NCBI GenBank assembly: GCA_902805485.1
Contig: CADCTM010000181.1
Location: forward strand, 306 to 10,909
Source: an uncultured Coleofasciculus sp.
Lineage (GTDB): Bacteria > Cyanobacteriota > Cyanobacteriia > Cyanobacteriales > Coleofasciculaceae
Direction of reading: 5' to 3'
DNA length: 10,604 bases
Part shown: positions 6,694 to 10,604 of the stretch, piece after piece
Numbering within the stretch: position 1 is the first letter of the stretch
Layout: every line of letters starts with the position of its first letter
Translations under genes and position numbers: made by a program
The notes under the pieces: model-generated
Told to the model about the DNA's origin: nothing
Database searches by the model: none
What the model saw: the letters and a program-made list of their open reading frames with translations, nothing else

Positions 6694-6962
6694 CTCCTGG
6701 TGCGTGTCGCCCTCTTTATTCTCGACTTGACTAATCAACGAATGCAAGTCTTCTATTGGATTCAACAAGAAAGTGTTCTCTTCTCAACTGTTCCGTAAAG
6801 TTAGAGCCAGGGAACACTAACAACATTAAATCTTTATCCACTCGCATTTTTTATTTCTTATGAGTCATTATGTTAGGGAAATTTCCTCAAATACAGTGTT
6901 GTATCGTGGAAGTTTTCACCCGATTTTCTCCGTACAAGCGGCATGAAAGGAAATTAGACACT
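6694..6962. other. Divergent promoter region between lpdA and a small gene
   Basis: This 269-bp spacer must hold the divergent promoters for lpdA (minus) and the small gene at 6963 (plus). I could not choose convincing -35/-10 pairs. A perfect 10-bp palindrome GGAAATTTCC is at 6877-6886, and ATGAGTCAT at 6860-6868 matches nine bases around the lpdA stop; both could be chance. Confidence 0.4.
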
Positions 6963-7205
6963 ATGCATGAGCATGAGCATCAGGAAAATCAGCGAATTGC
7001 TGCAAAAAGAGCGTTTACTGAATCCCTTGACCAACTACAGCATATATTGCTCCAAAAAGCTCAACCCATCGAATCTGAAAGCTTGCCTCATCCCAATTCA
7101 AACAACGCGATTGATTCTAATGCTTGGGAAGACGCAGCAGCAGACCTCGATCAATTTTTTGGTGATGCTCAACCGGAAGACGCTGGACTTGGTGAGGAGA
7201 GTTGA
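6963..7205 (+). CDS. Small acidic conserved-looking hypothetical protein
   Basis: The product is 80 aa from the ATG at 6963, with AAAGGA about 11 nt upstream. The frame is open back to an ATG at 6870, but that extension shows no family-like sequence and lacks a ribosome site, so I prefer the shorter form. The protein starts with a His/Glu-rich segment (MHEHEHQEN), followed by a probable helix RIAAKRAFTESLDQLQHILLQ and, after a linker, an acidic helix NAWEDAAADLDQFFGDAQ. The two-part layout (AKRAF.ESLDQL ... WEDAAADLDQFF) is one I have seen in small cyanobacterial hypotheticals, without a known function. It has no signal peptide or membrane segment. It is divergent from lpdA and converges with the methyltransferase gene 37 bp away. 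Confidence 0.68.
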   Translation: MHEHEHQENQRIAAKRAFTESLDQLQHILLQKAQPIESESLPHPNSNNAIDSNAWEDAAADLDQFFGDAQPEDAGLGEES

Positions 7206-7242
7206 AAATAACCCGAAAAAGCGATCATTGTTGAACAAGTTT

Positions 7243-8046
7243 CTACTTTCGGTTGGTGATTCGTTGGCGTTGGGCTTCGTATAACATTAAAGCCGCCGCG
7301 ATCGCCACATTTAATGATTCTACACCTGGCATCAGCGGAATTTGCACTCTTGTATCAGCCTGCGAAACCAAATCCCTACTAAGTCCAGCCGCCTCATTAC
7401 CCAAAAGAATCAGAGTAGGACGCCGTAAATCGATATCCCAGTAACTCAACGTTGCATCAGGTACTGTTGCCACTACCTGTGTTCCTTGAGCTTGACATTG
7501 GCAAATAACCGCTTTCAAATCTGGACTAACCGACACAGGCATCCGGAACCATTGACCCGCGCTGGAGCGTAACACCTTTGGATTATCTAAATCTACACTA
7601 TCCGCACTCAGCCACAAGCGTTCGGCGCCCGCTGCCGCCGCCGCCCGGATGATTGTTCCCAAGTTACCTGGATCTTGTACCGTTTCCAGGGCTAGACCTA
7701 AAGAGGTGAGTAATGCTCCCTGTAAATCACCGGAATTATCGATCTGCCGTCGCTTCGCGGTTGCCACAACGCCATCCGGTTGAACCGTTGTGGCAACCGC
7801 CTGCATCACCTCTTGGCTTACTAATTCTGCCCGTTGACAGCGTTGAGCGGCATCTTCCCAAAGTTGTTGATGACGCTCCTGCCATTGTGGCGTACAGCAA
7901 ACGTTTACCAACGGGTAATCTACTGCACAAGCTTCCTCTAAGAGGTGCGTCCCCTCCAACAAAAATAATTGCTGCTCCCGTCGCCCCTTCGCTTGGTGCA
8001 GCTTCTTGATTTCCTTTACCAGAGGGTTCTGTGTACTTGTCAGCAT
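7243..8046 (-). CDS. SpoU/TrmH family RNA 2'-O-methyltransferase
   Basis: The product is 267 aa, a SPOUT-class enzyme that methylates ribose 2'-OH in rRNA or tRNA using S-adenosylmethionine. The N-terminal substrate-binding domain (about 1-100) starts with STQNPLVKEIKKLHQAKGRRE and contains FLLEGTHLLEEA. The catalytic domain has the three SpoU motifs: motif 1 VQDPGNLGTIIRAAAAAGAE (123-142, Asn128 and Arg134), motif 2 LLGNEAAGLS (214-223, Asn217/Glu218), and motif 3 IPLMPGVESLNVAIAAALMLYE in two parts (236-244 and 245-257, Ser244-Leu245-Asn246), which lies in the trefoil knot. Length and N-domain resemble RlmB/TrmH-like enzymes, but the target nucleotide cannot be told from sequence. The ATG at 8046 has no Shine-Dalgarno; the leader is C-rich. 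It lies 83 bp downstream of tRNA-Leu on the same strand with no clear terminator, so it may be partly transcribed from the tRNA promoter. Confidence 0.93.
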   Translation of the reverse strand: MLTSTQNPLVKEIKKLHQAKGRREQQLFLLEGTHLLEEACAVDYPLVNVCCTPQWQERHQQLWEDAAQRCQRAELVSQEVMQAVATTVQPDGVVATAKRRQIDNSGDLQGALLTSLGLALETVQDPGNLGTIIRAAAAAGAERLWLSADSVDLDNPKVLRSSAGQWFRMPVSVSPDLKAVICQCQAQGTQVVATVPDATLSYWDIDLRRPTLILLGNEAAGLSRDLVSQADTRVQIPLMPGVESLNVAIAAALMLYEAQRQRITNRK

Positions 8047-8049
8047 TTT

Positions 8050-8080
8050 GGGGCTAGGGGCTAAAGACTAGGGGCGAGGG
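8050..8080 (+). other. Possible G-quadruplex motif / C-rich leader
   Basis: Four G-runs on the plus strand (8050-8053, 8057-8060, 8071-8074, 8078-8080) with loops of 3, 10 and 3 nt. This is the template strand, so the methyltransferase mRNA leader is C-rich right up to its ATG. The last three G tetrads need the short final run, so stability would be moderate. Part of it is nearly complementary to about 8105-8122, allowing a hairpin in the tRNA-methyltransferase spacer. Confidence 0.4.
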
Positions 8081-8129
8081 ACGAGTTTGCAACTACTCTC
8101 TCAGTCCCTATTTCTAACCCCTTGCATAA

Positions 8130-8213
8130 TGCGGAACCGGGGACTTGAACCCCGAAGTCCTTGCGAACACTAGAACCTGAATCTAGCGCGTCTACCAATT
8201 CCGCCAGTCCCGC
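8130..8213 (-). tRNA. tRNA-Leu (anticodon CAG)
   Basis: An 84-nt class II tRNA. The acceptor stem is GCGGGAC with GTTCCGC (one G-T pair) and discriminator A at 8130. The D-arm contains TGGTAGACGC. The anticodon stem CTAGA/TCTAG carries the loop TTCAGGT, giving anticodon CAG (reads CUG, leucine). A long variable arm GTTC-GCAA-GGAC follows, then the T-arm CGGGG-TTCAAGT-CCCCG. All stems pair. The 3' CCA is not encoded. It has its own promoter upstream and is followed by the methyltransferase gene. Confidence 0.98.
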
Positions 8214-8244
8214 GAGCGTTTTTCTGTTTTCTGTGCAGTTCCTC

Positions 8245-8273
8245 ATAATGCAGCAATCTCCGAAATTCGTCAA
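8245..8273 (-). promoter_or_regulatory. Sigma70-type promoter of tRNA-Leu
   Basis: On the minus strand, TTGACG (8273-8268, 5 of 6 to consensus) is followed after exactly 17 bp by CATTAT (8250-8245, 4-5 of 6 to TATAAT). Predicted start near 8238, giving a 5' leader of about 25 nt before the mature tRNA. Position, spacing and sequence all fit. Confidence 0.65.
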
Positions 8274-8678
8274 GCTTACAACCTAAATATTTCGTGAAGT
8301 TGAAGTTATAGCAATTTGCTAGTTCGTTCACGCGAGTAAAGTGAAATATAAATAAAAGTGTAGAGATCCGTTGAGAATCAACCTTGTCTTCAAACCAAAT
8401 CGTTACTCTCCAAAACCCGCCCTTGCCGACAAGTCTCTGTACCGAGAAGTTGAAAACTGTTGTAAGATAGCTAACGGCTCTTCAAGCCATACAGAACGCG
8501 CCAAGCAACAACTTACACATTCCTTTGACACGAGACGGTTCCTTCGGAAACTCAGATAAATCGGTAAGTCCGATTATTTACTGTGCTAAGGTACACAAGT
8601 TGTCCTGATTTGTATGCCGTCACTAGCCGCCAATCATGGACAGTGGACAAATAACTACCAACTAGCTCGTGAAAAATC

Positions 8679-8706
8679 TAGACATTTGCAATCTTTCAGG
8701 TAGAAT
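8679..8706 (+). promoter_or_regulatory. Probable murA promoter
   Basis: TAGACA (8679-8684, 5 of 6 to TTGACA), a 16-bp spacer and TAGAAT (8701-8706, 5 of 6 to TATAAT). Predicted start near 8713, which puts an upstream ATG (8725) only about 12 nt from the 5' end and leaves a leader of roughly 50 nt if translation of murA begins at 8762. Confidence 0.5.
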
Positions 8707-8724
8707 CAGAACCAAATTTTAAAA

Positions 8725-8757
8725 ATGCTTGCGTATTCCGCTGATTCTGGAGGATAG
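8725..8757 (+). other. Ten-codon upstream ORF overlapping the murA start region
   Basis: ATG at 8725 opens a frame of 10 codons (MLAYSADSGG) ending in TAG at 8755-8757. Its last two sense codons, GGA GGA, coincide with the only strong Shine-Dalgarno (8749-8754), and its stop lies 4 nt before the ATT at 8762. It is in a different frame from murA. It may be a chance ATG or a true leader peptide coupling translation to murA; the layout suits reinitiation. Confidence 0.35.
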
Positions 8758-10141
8758 ACCCATTAATCACTCTCTGAGCCTAATAGATACCCAATCTCTG
8801 CCCGAAGAAGACAAATCAGTTTTACAAATTTGGGGCAGAGCTTCCCTACAAGGACACGTCAAAATTAGTGGAGCCAAAAATTCGGCTTTGGCGATCATGG
8901 CGGGAGCTTTACTTTGTCCTGAAGATTGCCGACTCCGCAATGTACCCTCCCTCGTAGATATCTTGCGAATGGGTCAGATTCTCTCCGCTTTAGGCGTGAA
9001 GCTAGAACGTAATGGTGACGCCTTAGACATTGATGCCCGTCACATTGGAGAGTCAAAAGCGCCCTACGAGTTGGTCAGTCAGCTACGAGCCAGTTTTTTT
9101 GTAATTGGTCCAGTACTGGCGCGCCTTGGCGTTGCACGGGTTCCCCTACCAGGTGGCTGTGCCATTGGTGCTAGACCTGTAGACCTCCATGTTCGTGGTC
9201 TGCAAGCGATGGGAGCGCAGGTGCATATCGAACACGGAATTGTCCACGCCTATGTACCGGGAGATGGTAGCAAGAAGCTAAAAGGAGCCAAAATTTACCT
9301 AGACTGCCCTAGCGTGGGCGCTACAGAAACCCTGATGATGGCGGCGACTTTGGCAGAAGGGGAAACTACGATTGAAAATGCTGCCCAAGAACCAGAAGTT
9401 GTAGATTTGGCAAACTTCTGTAAAGCAATGGGAGCCAAGATTCGCGGTGCTGGCACAAACACCATTATCATTTCTGGCGTTCCCAGCTTGCACTCTGTGG
9501 ATTACTCAATTATTCCTGACCGCATTGAAGCCGGGACATTTTTAGTTGCTGGGGCAATAACTCATTCGGAAATTTCTCTTTCTCCAGTCGTGCCAGAGCA
9601 TCTGACGGCTGTTATTGCCAAGTTGCAAGAAATTGGGGCAAAAGTGATTGCTGAAGGCTCTAACTGTCTGCGGATTGTTCCGGGTGGACTGCGTGCAACC
9701 GATATTGAAACGTTGCCTTATCCAGGGTTTCCCACGGATATGCAGGCGCAATTCATGGCATTGCTAGCTCGGAGCGAAGGGGATAGTGTGATCACCGAAA
9801 CGGTGTTTGAAAACCGCCTGCGTCACGTTGCGGAGTTAAATCGCATGGGTGCAGATATTCGGGTCAAAGGGAATAATGCCATCGTCCGGGGTGTGCCACT
9901 TCTCTCCGGCGCACCGGTTGTGGCGACGGATTTACGGGCGTCGGCGGCGCTAGTGCTGGCGGCGTTGGCGGCAGAAGGCAAGACGACGATTCAGGGATTG
10001 CATCATTTAGACCGGGGCTACGACAATATAGAAGCCAAGTTGCGGCAGCTAGGGGCGAAAATTCAGCGAGTGCCAGAAGATGCTGTTGAGGAAACTTTCA
10101 CGGCTCAAAGTCAAAACACTACGCCCGCACCGTCTGTATAG
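8729..10141 (+). CDS. murA: UDP-N-acetylglucosamine 1-carboxyvinyltransferase
   Basis: MurA joins enolpyruvate from PEP to UDP-GlcNAc, the first committed step of peptidoglycan synthesis, in the cytoplasm. Counted from the TTG at 8729 the product is 470 aa, with an N-terminal extension of about 30 residues and a short C-terminal tail relative to E. coli MurA (419 aa). Key residues (E. coli number in brackets): Lys50-Asn51 (22-23) in GAKNS, Arg120 (91), the catalytic Cys144 (115) in PLPGGCAIGARPVDLH, Asp337 (305) in FPTDMQAQF, Arg363 (331), Asp401-Arg403 (369-371) in DLRASA, Arg429 (397) in LDRGY. The catalytic Cys predicts fosfomycin sensitivity of the usual type. The start is uncertain: an in-frame stop at 8720 blocks extension, TTG 8729 is the only conventional start and lacks a Shine-Dalgarno, while GGAGG (8749-8753) lies 8 nt before ATT at 8762. 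No ATG or GTG occurs in frame before residue 57, inside the fold. Confidence 0.96.
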   Translation: MRIPLILEDRPINHSLSLIDTQSLPEEDKSVLQIWGRASLQGHVKISGAKNSALAIMAGALLCPEDCRLRNVPSLVDILRMGQILSALGVKLERNGDALDIDARHIGESKAPYELVSQLRASFFVIGPVLARLGVARVPLPGGCAIGARPVDLHVRGLQAMGAQVHIEHGIVHAYVPGDGSKKLKGAKIYLDCPSVGATETLMMAATLAEGETTIENAAQEPEVVDLANFCKAMGAKIRGAGTNTIIISGVPSLHSVDYSIIPDRIEAGTFLVAGAITHSEISLSPVVPEHLTAVIAKLQEIGAKVIAEGSNCLRIVPGGLRATDIETLPYPGFPTDMQAQFMALLARSEGDSVITETVFENRLRHVAELNRMGADIRVKGNNAIVRGVPLLSGAPVVATDLRASAALVLAALAAEGKTTIQGLHHLDRGYDNIEAKLRQLGAKIQRVPEDAVEETFTAQSQNTTPAPSV

Positions 10142-10164
10142 GTCTTAGCACTTACCTTGTTATG

Positions 10165-10185
10165 GGGTGGACAAGATGTCCACCC
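10165..10185. terminator. Hairpin downstream of murA
   Basis: A perfect 8-bp stem GGGTGGAC / GTCCACCC with a 5-nt AAGAT loop, 24 bp after the murA stop. Only a TTAAA follows, so it lacks a proper U-run. It may end the murA transcript or protect its 3' end. The GGGTGG...AAGAT...CCACCC pattern also resembles dispersed palindromes I recall from cyanobacterial spacers. Confidence 0.5.
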
Positions 10186-10301
10186 TTAAAGCTTACTTTG
10201 GACGAGTAGGGCACCTATCCTCCCCCATTTACAACGCCAGCATTCTTCCTGACCACGGAGCCACAATGATGAACGAGGAGTGTCAAAACCAAGACTAAAA
10301 A

Positions 10302-10502
10302 TTAGGTTTGGCGGGAATTAATACGTTGTTTCAGTTTTTTTTCCTGATTTTTGGCTTCTCGTTGAGCGTCCTTCTTTTGGAGTGAATCAAGCATCTGGCG
10401 TCTCACTTCACTTGCCCATAGCTCAAAGTTAAAGTAGTCGCTATTCTCGCTGACTGATGCTTTAAAAGACTGAGGCTGGTATTTGTCTAACTGAGTTTTC
10501 AT
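10302..10502 (-). CDS. Small basic conserved-looking hypothetical protein
   Basis: The product is 66 aa from the ATG at 10502. A polar N-terminus is followed by the core YFNFELWASEVRRQML (23-38), then a highly charged, probably helical tail (about 41-62) dense in Lys, Arg and Gln. The FELWA.EVRRQM segment resembles small cyanobacterial hypothetical proteins I have seen, none with a known function. The basic tail could bind nucleic acid or an acidic partner, which is a guess. No signal peptide or membrane segment. The ribosome site is poor, but a -10-like element sits a short way upstream. It converges with murA, with the hairpin at 10165-10185 between them, and its 3' neighbour gene is 160 bp away. 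Confidence 0.65.
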   Translation of the reverse strand: MKTQLDKYQPQSFKASVSENSDYFNFELWASEVRRQMLDSLQKKDAQREAKNQEKKLKQRINSRQT

Positions 10503-10520
10503 TCGGATTCTTACTTAAGC

Positions 10521-10547
10521 ACTATAGGTACAACGAGAATTAAGCAA
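10521..10547 (-). promoter_or_regulatory. Possible promoter of the 66-aa gene
   Basis: On the minus strand, TATAGT (10526-10521, 5 of 6 to TATAAT) is preceded after 15 bp by TTGCTT (10547-10542, 3-4 of 6 to TTGACA). The spacer is short for a sigma70 promoter. The predicted leader would be about 12 nt. Confidence 0.35.
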
Positions 10548-10604
10548 CTCTCATTGCTAATTAATACATTAAACTAATCTCTCCTAATTAAGTGCTATTT
10601 GCCA

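Larger units (their letters stand above)
8214..8728. other. Divergent spacer between tRNA-Leu and murA
   Basis: About 515 bp holding the tRNA promoter (8245-8273), a perfect 6-bp hairpin AATCGG-TAAGT-CCGATT at 8559-8575, and the probable murA promoter (8679-8706). A 62-codon TTG-started frame at 8371-8559 shows no family-like features and no ribosome site, so I do not call it a gene. The middle part (about 8290-8550) has no signal I can interpret. Confidence 0.5.

Noticed and set aside
8061..8273. A 70-codon minus-strand frame reading through the tRNA-Leu (AGLAELVDALDSGSSVR-like peptide)
   Set aside because: This is the well-known spurious translation of a tRNA-Leu gene; the RNA explains the sequence completely.
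8371..8559. A 62-codon plus-strand frame with a TTG start
   Set aside because: No ribosome site, no recognisable domain or compositional bias of a real protein, in a promoter-bearing spacer.

Overview
The window looks like the chromosome of a cyanobacterium. Nine copies of the cyanobacterial HIP1 octamer GCGATCGC lie inside genes between positions 1268 and 7305. Several small proteins look like families known mainly from cyanobacteria, the first gene resembles the phycobilisome-degradation regulator NblR, and the LpdA and MurA sequences are of cyanobacterial type. I cannot name the genus. Nothing indicates a plasmid, phage, insertion sequence or CRISPR array; this is mostly ordinary core-genome sequence.

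Layout. Plus strand, 27-1329: an OmpR-type response regulator (NblR-like) and a DUF192 lipoprotein 40 bp behind it. A gap of about 620 bp without a convincing gene (1330-1948) holds two hairpins and precedes a small DUF2949-type gene (1949-2143). A perfect 12-bp-stem hairpin at 2263-2295 separates this plus-strand block from a minus-strand block. Read in transcription order, that block is lpdA (6693 to 5254), trpC (5162 to 4281), a small DUF5340-like gene (4129 to 3842) and a class V aminotransferase of the alanine/serine-glyoxylate type (3527 to 2373). The lpdA-trpC spacer is almost entirely a perfect 42-bp tandem duplication, each copy with a hairpin. Divergent from lpdA is a small acidic hypothetical protein (6963-7205). 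Converging on that is a SpoU/TrmH-type RNA methyltransferase (8046 to 7243), preceded on the same strand by tRNA-Leu(CAG) (8213 to 8130), which has a good sigma70-type promoter. After a gap of about 500 bp comes murA on the plus strand (8729-10141) with a hairpin behind it, then a small basic hypothetical protein on the minus strand (10502 to 10302).

How the genes relate. Most are housekeeping genes: central carbon and photorespiratory metabolism (LpdA is E3 of pyruvate dehydrogenase and L-protein of glycine decarboxylase; the aminotransferase probably makes glycine from glyoxylate), tryptophan synthesis (TrpC), peptidoglycan precursor synthesis (MurA), RNA modification and light/nutrient stress response. 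I see no dedicated multi-gene novel system. The points most worth a second look are the start of murA (no ATG or GTG, a strong Shine-Dalgarno placed for an AUU codon, and an overlapping 10-codon upstream ORF), the tandem hairpin duplication before trpC, the non-canonical receiver domain of the NblR-like regulator, and several small conserved-looking proteins of unknown function.
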